A stretch of 64,000 nucleotides of DNA from Sporolituus thermophilus DSM 23256 (lineage in GTDB: Bacteria > Bacillota > Negativicutes > Sporomusales > Thermosinaceae), in contig NZ_FNBU01000001.1 of assembly GCF_900102435.1 (NCBI RefSeq), positions 133,203 through 197,202 on the forward strand, in the 5' to 3' direction. Shown piece after piece: positions 53,243-61,638 of the stretch; the stretch's first letter is position 1, and the number at the start of each line of letters is the position of its first letter. The notes beneath the pieces are model-generated. The model did no database searches, was not told the DNA's origin, and saw only the letters and a list, made by a program, of their open reading frames with translations. Both the position numbers and the translations under genes were made by a program.

Positions 53243-54022
53243 TTAATAATACTGCGGGCGCCGGTCGGCGAATACCGGTACTTTCCGGCGAATTTCCGGC
53301 ACGATCCCAAGATCAATATCGGCAATAATAACCTGTTCTTCGGTTTCGGACCCCTCGGCCAGAACTTCGCCCCAGGGACTCACAACCAGGGAATGGCCGA
53401 AGAAGGTGTTGCTATGGTCTTGGCCCACCCGGTTGACGGCAACGACAAACATCTGGTTTTCAATGGCCCGGGCCTGGCTCAGGATAAGCCAGTGCCGGCC
53501 GCGGACCGCCGGCCATTCGGCCGGTACGAACAGCACCTGCGCCCCTTTTAGCGCGAGCGCGCGCGTCAGTTCGGTGAACCGGAGGTCATAGCAAACGATG
53601 CCGCCGGCCTTGCCAAAGCTGAGGTCAAATAAGCCTTGTTTATCGCCAGGAGCCAAATATTTTTCCTCATTCATCATCGGCACCAGGTGAATTTTACTGT
53701 ATTTGCCGATCACTTCACCGGCGCTGTCAATAACATAGATGGTGTTATACACCTTGCCGTCGCGGATTTCGGCGATTGAACCGCCGACAATTTCGACGCC
53801 GTTGTCTTTGGCAAACTTCTGCAGCATTGTGACGGTAGGCCCGCCATCAGGCTCGCCAATCTCCAGTAATTGGTCAAGCACATAGCCCGTTGTCCATAGC
53901 TCGGGCAGCACGAACAACTTGGCGCCAGCCTTGGCGCCTTGCTCCAGCATGGCCAGCGCCTTTTGGCGGTTAGCCTGGACATCGCCCAGGACGATATCCA
54001 TTTGCAGCAGTGCGACTTTCAT
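53243..54022 (-). CDS. Carbon-nitrogen hydrolase (omega-amidase/Nit family)
   Basis: A 259-residue nitrilase-superfamily amidase. The catalytic triad is E41 (LPELWTTGY), K110 (YSKIHLVP) and C144 (GGIVCYDLRF). Closest in pattern to YafV/Nit2 omega-amidases, which hydrolyse 2-oxoglutaramate or 2-oxosuccinamate; other short-chain amides are possible. The start lies after GAGGAG with a four-codon upstream frame. It is followed by a strong terminator and preceded by the MFS gene 210 bp away. Confidence 0.88.
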   Translation of the reverse strand: MKVALLQMDIVLGDVQANRQKALAMLEQGAKAGAKLFVLPELWTTGYVLDQLLEIGEPDGGPTVTMLQKFAKDNGVEIVGGSIAEIRDGKVYNTIYVIDSAGEVIGKYSKIHLVPMMNEEKYLAPGDKQGLFDLSFGKAGGIVCYDLRFTELTRALALKGAQVLFVPAEWPAVRGRHWLILSQARAIENQMFVVAVNRVGQDHSNTFFGHSLVVSPWGEVLAEGSETEEQVIIADIDLGIVPEIRRKVPVFADRRPQYY

Positions 54023-54232
54023 TACTCAACCATCTCCTCACCCAGCACCACCACTTCGTAATGGTGGGTAATTTTACGGCAAAAATATTTGATATAGAAA
54101 TACCGGTTATTTAGATATATTACTTTATGGGGCAAAATACACCTGCAGGAAATTGGCCATCTTTTCGGAAAATTCTTGGCGCCAGTAAATCACGCCCAGC
54201 GCTACCGTCTGGCATTACCGCATAATATTTTT

Positions 54233-55582
54233 TTACCCTACCACCGTCCGCGCAAGCTCCCGGGAAATATTGCGGCAGCCCGTTTCTTTAATCATCAGCG
54301 TACATAACAAGCCAAGCACAAGCACCAATGCACAGCCACCAAACGCTACCTGAAAGGCTTGCTGCGAATAGATCCTAACCCCGTGCTCCATAGCGCCCTG
54401 CCATTGCCGATCCAGAACCCAGCCAAAAGCGGGCTGCATGAGCGCGGCGCCTACGAAACCGCCGGAGTTGCCTACCCCGGCCGCGATGCCCGTCAGTTCC
54501 GGCGGATTGACTTCTTTGGTGCAGGCCACCGCCATGTTGACTCCGGATACCCCGAGTCCGATACCGAAACAAAGCGGATAGAGCGCCCATACCGGGGGTT
54601 TCCCGCCATTCCAGACCGTCAACACCAGCCATACCGCCAAGAAAAACACGGTATTCCAAATATACGGCCCCCGCCGCAGTCCTAACCGGTCGGAAATAAC
54701 TCCCAACAATGGCCCGCCCACCATAGTGCCTAACGCCATCGCCATGATGTAATTAGCAGCTTCCGTACGCGGCATACCGTAAACTTGCATGAAGTAAGGA
54801 ACGGCCCATATGCCCATAAAGGCCATATACACGCCGTAGATTGCCACGGCCGCCAAAACCGGCCACCACGTATGCGGATTGCCAAGCACAGTTTTCAAAG
54901 CCCTTCCAATGCCGCTTCTCCCATTGACCTGTTGACTGCCGGCATCACGCTCAATGCCCTCAATCTCGGCAAGCGAAGGCAAACCGACATCAACCGGGCG
55001 ATCCCTCACCATGAGCCAGCAAAATCCCGCCATTAGCATGGAATAACATCCAATTAAAACGAAGGCTGTCCGCCAGCCGAAAGCATCGACCACATACGCC
55101 AGCGGTGTAGCGGATAACAAAAACCCGGCGCTGCCGGCGACGACAATTAGTCCGGTCATTGTGCCGAATTCCCGCAGTCGGAACCATTCAGCATGAATTT
55201 TCACGATGCTGACATAGATCAGACTTACGCCTAAACTAGCGAAAAAGCGTCCGGCGTATAACCCGGCAATACTGCCGGACCAGCTGAAAAAAAACGCTCC
55301 CAAGGAAGCAGTGACTAAGGCGGCCGTTACGATGAGTCTTGGCCCGAAACGATCGGTTAATATTCCTGCCGGCAGCTGCATGACGGCATATGTATAAAAG
55401 TAAATGGAGGCTAAATTGCCCATCTCTGACGCCCGTTCGATTGCAAAATCGCGCATCAGGTTGTCCGTCACCACGCCCATCACCGTTCGGTGAAAGTAAG
55501 GGGTAAGAAAAGCCAGGGCGAGCGGCAGCCAAATCAGCCATCTCCGCCGATGATATTCCTGCATAATTGCCGTCGTTATCAC
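54233..55582 (-). CDS. MFS transporter
   Basis: A 449-residue transporter with about twelve helices and a major-facilitator motif between helices 2 and 3 (GILTDRFGPRLIV, about residues 76-88), repeated in the second half as GVISDRLGLRRGP. It looks like the anion:cation symporter/hexuronate or phthalate type, but substrate is not decided. The GTG start follows GGAGGG. It is upstream of the nitrilase-family gene, so import of an amide or organic acid is possible. Confidence 0.87.
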   Translation of the reverse strand: MITTAIMQEYHRRRWLIWLPLALAFLTPYFHRTVMGVVTDNLMRDFAIERASEMGNLASIYFYTYAVMQLPAGILTDRFGPRLIVTAALVTASLGAFFFSWSGSIAGLYAGRFFASLGVSLIYVSIVKIHAEWFRLREFGTMTGLIVVAGSAGFLLSATPLAYVVDAFGWRTAFVLIGCYSMLMAGFCWLMVRDRPVDVGLPSLAEIEGIERDAGSQQVNGRSGIGRALKTVLGNPHTWWPVLAAVAIYGVYMAFMGIWAVPYFMQVYGMPRTEAANYIMAMALGTMVGGPLLGVISDRLGLRRGPYIWNTVFFLAVWLVLTVWNGGKPPVWALYPLCFGIGLGVSGVNMAVACTKEVNPPELTGIAAGVGNSGGFVGAALMQPAFGWVLDRQWQGAMEHGVRIYSQQAFQVAFGGCALVLVLGLLCTLMIKETGCRNISRELARTVVG

Positions 55583-55763
55583 AACATCCCTCCGTTAGCC
55601 GCTGTTTACTGCCATTAAATATCTCTTCCTTTTCTTGGCCGAAAATCCTGCCCAATTTACATTATTTACCGCTTCAAATCCTAATTCTCCCGGCCGCGCC
55701 TGTCTTGGCAAAGTATACTATGCTTATCAATGCTTACGAATGTTCAAGCAAACCCTATAACGC
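55583..55763. other. Intergenic region upstream of the MFS gene
   Basis: No gene. It should contain the MFS promoter, but no clear hexamer pair is seen. Confidence 0.4.
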
Positions 55764-55790
55764 AAAAGGGCGGGACAATCCCGCCCTTTT
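55764..55790. terminator. Terminator of the DUF815 gene
   Basis: AAAAGGGCGGGA and its complement around CAAT; symmetrical A and T runs make it bidirectional. Confidence 0.88.
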
Positions 55791-55869
55791 ACTATTTCCT
55801 TTGCCAGCTGCATTATCCGCAGTTTTTTCTCCCCGCTTGGGTTAAGCCCTTCGCCGTGCTACAGCGCTA

Positions 55870-57111
55870 TCAACCACAGGATATTTTACTGATAAGATCA
55901 TCAACGAACTGCCTGGCAATCCGGCCGGAACGGCCCGAATGGGCCATTTCCCAGCGCAGCGCCTGCGCCCGGAGCTCAACGGACGGTAAGTCAATGTTGT
56001 TTTTGCGGGCGATGTCTTCTACTATCTTAAGATACTCGTCCTGGTTCGGCGAGGGATAGGTCAGCGTAATGCCAAACCGATCCGCGAGGGAAATTTTTTC
56101 GTGAATGGTATCTTGATGGTGGACCTCATCCCCGGCGCGGTCCTGCCACGACTCCCGGATTAAGCGTCTGCGGTTTGACGTAGCATAAATCAAAACGTTA
56201 TCCGGCCGTGTTTCCAGCCCGCCGTCCATCACCGATTTTAGCTGTTTATAGCCTAATTCCGACTCCTCAAACGACAAATCGTCAATAAACAAAATAAACT
56301 TTTTGCCCCACTGGCGGGCAGCGTTCATAACCGCCGGCAAGTCCTGAAGGTCATTTTTCGTTACCTCGATAAGCCTGAGCCCATCTTCATAGTAGCGATT
56401 GGCCAGCGCCTTCACCGACGAGGACTTCCCCGTTCCCCTGGCGCCGACCAGTAGCACGTTGTGGGCAGGTTTACCGGCAAGAAAAGCCTCGGTGTTACGG
56501 AGCAAGGTCTTTTTCTGGCGCTCATAGCCCACAATATCTTCCAGTCGTATCGGGTCGATGTGCCTGACCCCCACCAGACCTTTTTGCTTATCCCACCTAA
56601 ACGCTCGGCAGCCGGCCATTTCGCTGTAACCATACCGGGCATAATGCTCACAGAGCAGCGCGGCGACCTGCTCAGCCGAATACCGGTCGGTACTGTCCAG
56701 CAGCCAGTCCTGCACCTCAGCAATATTATTGTCCCGTTTTTGATAAGTAGGGTTATAACTCAGCACAATGCTGTCAAAACCGCACTGCTGACTCTGCCTA
56801 AACACTTTTTTAAGGATCGTTATATCGTAAGCAGCAGCCTTCAGCAGGCTTGCTCCGACTTTGCCTCCGGTTTTCTCCGCCGTCCTGCTGAAAACATTAT
56901 TATCGAAGCTGACAAGATGAATTATATAGCTATTGAGGAGATTGCCCGCCAGCCCCAGCTCCTCCGCTTTTACAATCAGTTCCCCGGCCAGGTCTCCCCT
57001 TAGCTTCGGGCATTCGTCCTTGGCAAAAGCCATTAACTTTTTGATTACCTCATCTTGCAACAGATTTCTATAAACCAACAGTTGTTCAAGTTCGGAAAAA
57101 ATCCTCGCCAT
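55870..57111 (-). CDS. DUF815 family AAA ATPase
   Basis: A 413-residue protein. The N-terminal half (1-180) has no recognised domain. The C-terminal half is a DUF815 AAA module with P-loop GARGTGKS (223-230), Walker B FILFIDDLSF (about 271-280) and a sensor region with YATSNRRRLI. The physiological role is unknown; it is found widely in Firmicutes and Proteobacteria. It is followed by a terminator and preceded by ilvB, 30 bp away on the same strand, so it may be read through from the ilv transcript. Confidence 0.88.
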   Translation of the reverse strand: MARIFSELEQLLVYRNLLQDEVIKKLMAFAKDECPKLRGDLAGELIVKAEELGLAGNLLNSYIIHLVSFDNNVFSRTAEKTGGKVGASLLKAAAYDITILKKVFRQSQQCGFDSIVLSYNPTYQKRDNNIAEVQDWLLDSTDRYSAEQVAALLCEHYARYGYSEMAGCRAFRWDKQKGLVGVRHIDPIRLEDIVGYERQKKTLLRNTEAFLAGKPAHNVLLVGARGTGKSSSVKALANRYYEDGLRLIEVTKNDLQDLPAVMNAARQWGKKFILFIDDLSFEESELGYKQLKSVMDGGLETRPDNVLIYATSNRRRLIRESWQDRAGDEVHHQDTIHEKISLADRFGITLTYPSPNQDEYLKIVEDIARKNNIDLPSVELRAQALRWEMAHSGRSGRIARQFVDDLISKISCG

Positions 57112-57141
57112 TTTTAGGCCTCCATCTTAAAATGACCAAAA

Positions 57142-58812
57142 CTATTCCACAAAACAGTGGATGGCCTGGCCTGGCCGCACCATCGGCAGCACCAGGCAGT
57201 CCGGATTAATATCAGCAATGATTACCGTCGGCCCGGCCCCGCCGAGCGCCTCTTGAAAAGCGGCGGCAAACTCGTCCGGTGTGCTTGCCTTATAGGCCTC
57301 AATGCCGAAGCTCCGGACAAACCCGACAAAATCAAAAGGGACCAAATTGGTTGCAGCATAGCGCTCTTGAAAGAACAGTTTTTGCCACTGCCGCACCATG
57401 CCCAAAGCCTGGTTATTTAAAATCACGCAAATCAGCGGCAGCTTCTCATTTACGGCGGTATAGAGCTCCATGCCGGTCATCTTAAAGCCACCGTCGCCAG
57501 CAATTAGGATGACGCGGCTGCCGGGGCAGGCCACCTGCGCGCCAAGCGCTGCCGGCAGGCCAAACCCCATCGTCCCCAACCCACCAGAAGTGATCCAACT
57601 GCGCGAACTGTCAATTTTTAGATGCTGCGCCGCCCACATTTGATGTTGGCCCACGTCGGTTACCCAAACTACCTGTTGCCCGGCCGCAGCCTTGGCCATA
57701 TGCCGCATCAGCCAGGCAGGGTCGATCTGGCCCGGGCACATTTTGCGGCTTGTTACCGCGTGCCGCCACTGGGCGATCTTTTCCCACCAGGGCGCTAAGT
57801 CAGCGCGCGCTGCCCGCGCCAGCGCCGCCAATATTTGCTTTAGTGAAGCGCGTACATTGCCGATGAGGGCAATCTCCGTTTCCATGTTTTTGCCGGGTTC
57901 GGCAGCGTCAACATCCAAATGGATAATGGTTTTGCCGGAAGAATAATTGGCCGGATCGCCGGTAACACGGTCGTTAAAGCGGGTACCAACGGCTAAGACC
58001 ACATCGGCATAGTGCACCGTCAGGTTAGCTGCCTTATGCCCATGCATCCCGGTCAACCCGAGAAACTGGCGGTGGTCGGCAGGGAAGGCCCCCAGCCCCA
58101 TTAACGTACTGACAACAGGAATGCCTGTTTGTTCGGCAAGCGCCATAACTTCACGCTCCGCCGCCCCTGTTTTTACCCCGCCGCCGATTACCAGAACCGG
58201 CCGCTCGGCGGTGGCAAGCGCTTTAGCCGCGGCGCTCACCACATGGTCAGGCACACTGTCCTGCTCTTTGTGCGGCTCAATCCCAAGAGGACGGTCAGGG
58301 CAGTAATCCGTTTCGGCAAGCAAAACGTCCCGCGGCACATCGATCAGCACCGGCCCCGGCCGCCCACTGGTGGCGATCGCGAAGGCCTTGTCGATCGTTG
58401 CCGCCAGTTGATTCACATTTTTGACCAGAAAGTTATGTTTCGTTATCGGCATGGTAATACCGATGACGTCGATCTCCTGAAAAGCGTCCCGGCCAATGAG
58501 GTTGGTCGCAACCTGCCCGGTAATGGCGACAACCGGCGAAGAATCCATGTAAGCGGTGGCCAAGCCTGTTACTAAGTTGGTTGCGCCAGGGCCCGAGGTA
58601 GCGATACATACGCCCACCCGCCCCGACGACCGGGCATAGCCGTCGGCGGCGTGAGCGGCGCCTTGTTCGTGCACCGTTAAAATATGGCGTATCGGGGCAT
58701 CGTACAGGGCGTCATATAAAGGCATGATCGCACCGCCGGGATAGCCAAATACCGTATCAACGCCCTGCCGCAAAAGACTTTCGACAATAATTCTGCTGCC
58801 CGTCAACTTCAT
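57142..58812 (-). CDS. ilvB: Acetolactate synthase large subunit
   Basis: A 556-residue TPP enzyme catalysing the first common step of branched-chain amino acid synthesis. E49 (VHEQGAAHAADGYAR) activates TPP, and the TPP motif begins at GDGGFKMTGMEL (about residue 433) and ends in NNQALG. The central FAD domain is intact. It is the last ilv gene; the small subunit is two genes upstream. The length fits biosynthetic AHAS rather than the catabolic AlsS, and the adjacent ilvN supports this. Confidence 0.95.
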   Translation of the reverse strand: MKLTGSRIIVESLLRQGVDTVFGYPGGAIMPLYDALYDAPIRHILTVHEQGAAHAADGYARSSGRVGVCIATSGPGATNLVTGLATAYMDSSPVVAITGQVATNLIGRDAFQEIDVIGITMPITKHNFLVKNVNQLAATIDKAFAIATSGRPGPVLIDVPRDVLLAETDYCPDRPLGIEPHKEQDSVPDHVVSAAAKALATAERPVLVIGGGVKTGAAEREVMALAEQTGIPVVSTLMGLGAFPADHRQFLGLTGMHGHKAANLTVHYADVVLAVGTRFNDRVTGDPANYSSGKTIIHLDVDAAEPGKNMETEIALIGNVRASLKQILAALARAARADLAPWWEKIAQWRHAVTSRKMCPGQIDPAWLMRHMAKAAAGQQVVWVTDVGQHQMWAAQHLKIDSSRSWITSGGLGTMGFGLPAALGAQVACPGSRVILIAGDGGFKMTGMELYTAVNEKLPLICVILNNQALGMVRQWQKLFFQERYAATNLVPFDFVGFVRSFGIEAYKASTPDEFAAAFQEALGGAGPTVIIADINPDCLVLPMVRPGQAIHCFVE

Positions 58813-58831
58813 AAAATCAATCCCCTGTCAA

Positions 58832-59827
58832 CTATTCCTTTTTCAGCCACGGCATCATAGCCCTAAGTTCTTTCCCTACCGTCTCAACCGGATGGGCCGC
58901 TTTTTGCCGGCGCAAAGCAGTAAAGACCGGACGATTGGCCTTGTTTTCCAAAATCCAGTTTTTCGCAAAAGTGCCGTCCTGAATTTCCGCCAGGATCTTG
59001 CGCATCTCGGCCCGGGTCGCTTCCGTAATAATCCGCTTTCCGGTCATGTAGTCCCCATACTCGGCGGTATCACTGATCGAGTGGCGCATGGCCGCTAACC
59101 CGCCTTCATACATCAGGTCAACAATGAGCTTCAGTTCATGGAGACATTCAAAATATGCCGACTCGGGCTGGTAACCGGCCTCGGTCAATATTTCAAAACC
59201 GGCGCAGACCAGTTCGGCCAGACCCCCGCAGAGAACGGCCTGCTCCCCGAACAAGTCCGTTTCTGTTTCTTCCTTAAAGGTGGTAAGTAGCACCCCGGCG
59301 CGCGTGCCGCCTATGCCCCGGGCATAAGCCAAGGCGAGGTCCTGCGCCATGCCGGTGCTGTCCTGGTAAACCGCCATAAGACACGGTACGCCCTTGCCTT
59401 CGGTAAAGACGCGACGCACCAAGTGGCCGGGTCCTTTCGGGGCGACCATAAATACATCGATGTCGGTCGACGGAATGATCTGGTTATAGTGAATATTGAA
59501 GCCATGGGCAAACGCCAAAGCCGCTCCGGGTCTGATATAAGGCGCTACATGTTCGGTATAAACGGCTGCCTGTTTTTCGTCGGGCAGCAGCATCATGACA
59601 ATATCGGCCTGAGCTACCGCGTCCCTGACCGTGGCAACGGCCAACCCGTCGCTTAGCGCCTTGTTCCAGGACTTGCTTCCTTCGTACAGGCCGACAGTGA
59701 CCTTAACGCCGCTGTCATGCAGGTTCAGCGCATGGGCATGCCCTTGGCTTCCGTAACCAATAATGGCCACATGCTTATCTTTGATAATGTCCCAATTGGC
59801 ATCATGGTCATAATAAAGTTTTTTCAT
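58832..59827 (-). CDS. ilvC: Ketol-acid reductoisomerase
   Basis: A 331-residue class I KARI. The N-terminal Rossmann motif [13 protein letters not shown] (about residues 24-36) is followed by a beta-alpha loop EGSKSW that sets cofactor choice, and the C-terminal knotted domain has the metal Asp/Glu ligands in [12 protein letters not shown] and [17 protein letters not shown]. It converts acetolactate to dihydroxyisovalerate. It lies between ilvN and ilvB. Confidence 0.96.
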   Translation of the reverse strand: MKKLYYDHDANWDIIKDKHVAIIGYGSQGHAHALNLHDSGVKVTVGLYEGSKSWNKALSDGLAVATVRDAVAQADIVMMLLPDEKQAAVYTEHVAPYIRPGAALAFAHGFNIHYNQIIPSTDIDVFMVAPKGPGHLVRRVFTEGKGVPCLMAVYQDSTGMAQDLALAYARGIGGTRAGVLLTTFKEETETDLFGEQAVLCGGLAELVCAGFEILTEAGYQPESAYFECLHELKLIVDLMYEGGLAAMRHSISDTAEYGDYMTGKRIITEATRAEMRKILAEIQDGTFAKNWILENKANRPVFTALRRQKAAHPVETVGKELRAMMPWLKKE

Positions 59828-59883
59828 TATAATTCCTCCCTAAGTTCTCATTTTTATATATTTATTAAAACTTTATTGATGAG

Positions 59884-60141
59884 TTAGTTGACTTGGACGC
59901 TGTTGTTATCTTCCCAGACATCCACGCTTACCACGTCAAACAGTTTCGCGACTTGACTCATCAGCAGGCGGGGCGTTTTCTGAATACCGGAAATAACGGC
60001 CGTGACCCGAATATGCCCTTGCTCCTCGGTTGGCCCTGATGAAAGACTTTCAATCACATAGCCTTTCCGATACAGAAGTCCTGTCAGCCGCACCAGCGAA
60101 TCATCCTGCCGCGCAAGTAGGATAGAAACCTTGTGTTTCAT
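59884..60141 (-). CDS. ilvN: Acetolactate synthase small subunit (ACT domain only)
   Basis: An 85-residue single ACT domain (VSILLARQDDSLVRLTGLLYRKGYVI, shown in parts; later RVTAVISG). It matches the short IlvN type rather than the 160-170 residue IlvH with a C-terminal extension. It activates IlvB and gives valine feedback sensitivity. It is the first gene after the T-box leader; the order ilvN-ilvC-ilvB is unusual, as the small subunit gene usually follows ilvB directly. Confidence 0.92.
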   Translation of the reverse strand: MKHKVSILLARQDDSLVRLTGLLYRKGYVIESLSSGPTEEQGHIRVTAVISGIQKTPRLLMSQVAKLFDVVSVDVWEDNNSVQVN

Positions 60142-60191
60142 TAAAACCCCCTCCTCATTAATCCTTATTAAAATAAAATCTTAAAATAAAA

Positions 60192-60470
60192 CCGCCCCTG
60201 CCGCGCGGCATGACACCACTCGCGGCAGGGGCGGAAATTTCCGCGGTACCACCCTGCTTTTTACTTTTTGCACCGGCCAATCACCGGCTACCCCGGTAAC
60301 GTGGGGCTAACGCCTTAGCTTACTGATATTCGCCATGACGAACATTTTCAGCCAGGAGTTCATGGGTGACGTAGAAGCATCGCGCCGCTCCGGTTTGCAC
60401 CATCCACCGGCTCTCTGCAGCGGACTCAGTAATGCTTCTGATCCCAATCATCACTTTTACCAGCATATAG
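60192..60470 (-). promoter_or_regulatory. T-box riboswitch, probably valine-specific, upstream of ilvN
   Basis: The T-box GGGTGGTACCGCG lies at 60242-60254 (minus strand). Stem I features include GATGATTGGGA, AGAGAGCCGGTGG and the 8-bp helix AGAAGCAT/ATGCTTCT. The specifier position, followed by ACCC, is GUC (60368-60370 reversed), a valine codon. The terminator is CCGCCCCTGCCGCG paired at 60192-60234 with T-rich sequence after it. Uncharged cognate tRNA would allow readthrough into the ilv genes. Confidence 0.95.
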
Positions 60471-60481
60471 CGTTGTAAAAC

Positions 60482-60540
60482 AAAAACTCTGCCGAAAGTC
60501 CACTTTAAAAAATAAAGCGAGAACTTTCCGCAGAGTTTTT
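60482..60540. terminator. Bidirectional terminator upstream of the T-box
   Basis: AAAAACTCTGCCGAAAGT pairs imperfectly with ACTTTCCGCAGAGTTTTT. It isolates the ilv unit from the small genes at 60.6-61.1 kb. Confidence 0.75.
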
Positions 60541-60684
60541 TATCCTCACGGTGTAGCGCACCATTGCGCCCGGCATCGCTCGGTCCAGACCCATTTATTT
60601 ATGGCGGAACCCTAGATGCCCTTCTGCCTTGGCAGTATTACGTTATCCATCGCGATTGTGTATACATTATACCAGCAAAGCCAG

Positions 60685-60812
60685 TCATTTTGCAAGAGGT
60701 TTTTTACAAAAATGTCGTTTGCGAATAGATAGCTGTCTTCGCCGTCTGCAACATTTTTTAACTTTTCCCCGCTGCCGCATGGACAGGGGACATTGCGGCT
60801 ATTTTGCGCTTG
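60685..60812 (-). pseudogene. SEC-C motif fragment with frameshift
   Basis: Minus strand reads NSRNVPCPCGSGEKLKN and then leaves frame in a run of six A. Adding one A restores EKLKKCCRRR, completing the SEC-C zinc motif CPCGSG...KCC, and the shifted frame stops at 60685. No start codon or upstream domain in the same frame is convincing. It is probably the 3' end of a decayed gene, lying directly after the small membrane protein gene. Confidence 0.5.
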
Positions 60813-60822
60813 GGTCCTACAG

Positions 60823-61080
60823 CTATTTGGCTTTAAGTTGGTCAATCTGCTTTTGCAAATGTTCAAATTGTTTTTGAATCTCGTCTTTTTGTTTCTTCTC
60901 ATCCTGTTTCAGTTCTTGGGCTGCTTTTATGGCCGCAATAGTAACCATTATCGTTCCAATAGCAATAATCACACTACCGATTGCATTTAACTCGTCCGCA
61001 CCTATATCATCAGACAAGGCGACAGCAATAAGCGTCATAACCAACGTCAGCTCATTGGGGTCGGCATTTATTATCGACAT
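60823..61080 (-). CDS. Small protein with one membrane helix and coiled-coil tail
   Basis: An 85-residue protein. It begins MSIINADPNELTLVMTLIAV, has a hydrophobic segment around residues 28-48 (AIGSVIIAIGTIMVTIAAI) and ends in a charged coiled coil (KQDEKKQKDEIQKQFEHL). The DPNELTLVMTLIAVALSDD pattern is seen in short conserved proteins of Firmicutes with no known function. The ATG at 61080 follows GAGGTGAAGGG. It has no obvious operon partner. Confidence 0.65.
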   Translation of the reverse strand: MSIINADPNELTLVMTLIAVALSDDIGADELNAIGSVIIAIGTIMVTIAAIKAAQELKQDEKKQKDEIQKQFEHLQKQIDQLKAK

Positions 61081-61560
61081 GCCCTTCACCTCGAGATTAT
61101 TGCTAACCACATGCTCACACAGCAGACCGGAACAGGCTATTGAAACCAAATCCCCAATACGCTACAAATCTCTCCAATATCTACCGACTGTTTGATATTT
61201 CTTCTACAGCCCAGATGAGTTTTGGATCGGCATTAAAGAAACAATTTATGCCAGTTAAGTACCGTGGTAGACTGTAGTCATTCCTACAATTGGCTTTTGA
61301 TTTAAAATATATTGATAGGGAAAATAATTTATACACCATAAAGAGAAAATGGGCCGAACCTAGAAGGCTCACGGCTGCTAAGGAAAACTTCAGCGTCTGG
61401 CAAGCCGTAAGACGGCTCAGGCACATGGGGAACAAGCCAAATAACATCCGCCGCTGCAGAGCACAAGGTACCCTGAAATACCCTAAAACCCAATCCCACT
61501 CACATCGCAAGAGTATTTAACAAAATATACCATAAAATCCACCATGCACTAAACAATAAA
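61081..61560. other. Intergenic region with no convincing gene
   Basis: Both strands have open frames over about 61181-61520, but none has a ribosome site, family resemblance or normal composition. The GC content rises at 61350-61500 compared with the flanks, and GCCGT-AAG-ACGGC (about 61408-61420) is a hairpin. It could be a decayed element or a structured RNA; I cannot assign it. Confidence 0.4.
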
Positions 61561-61567
61561 TCGACAT

Positions 61568-61596
61568 AACATCTAGCGATTGTTTTGCATACAATA
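61568..61596 (+). promoter_or_regulatory. Sporulation-type promoter (sigma-E/sigma-K-like)
   Basis: AACA (61568-61571), 16 bp and CATACAATA (61588-61596) match the B. subtilis sigma-K pattern mACm-N16-CATAnnnTA; the -10 also fits sigma-E. It sits about 45 bp before the start of the repeat-protein gene. Confidence 0.5.
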
Positions 61597-61638
61597 TAAC
61601 AGGAATCCCACCAAAAAAACATTATTGGAGGTATATTA

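Noticed and set aside
61181-61510. Minus-strand frame of 109 codons in the 61-kb gap
   Set aside because: It starts without a ribosome site, has odd composition and competes with an equally open plus frame; left as unassigned sequence.
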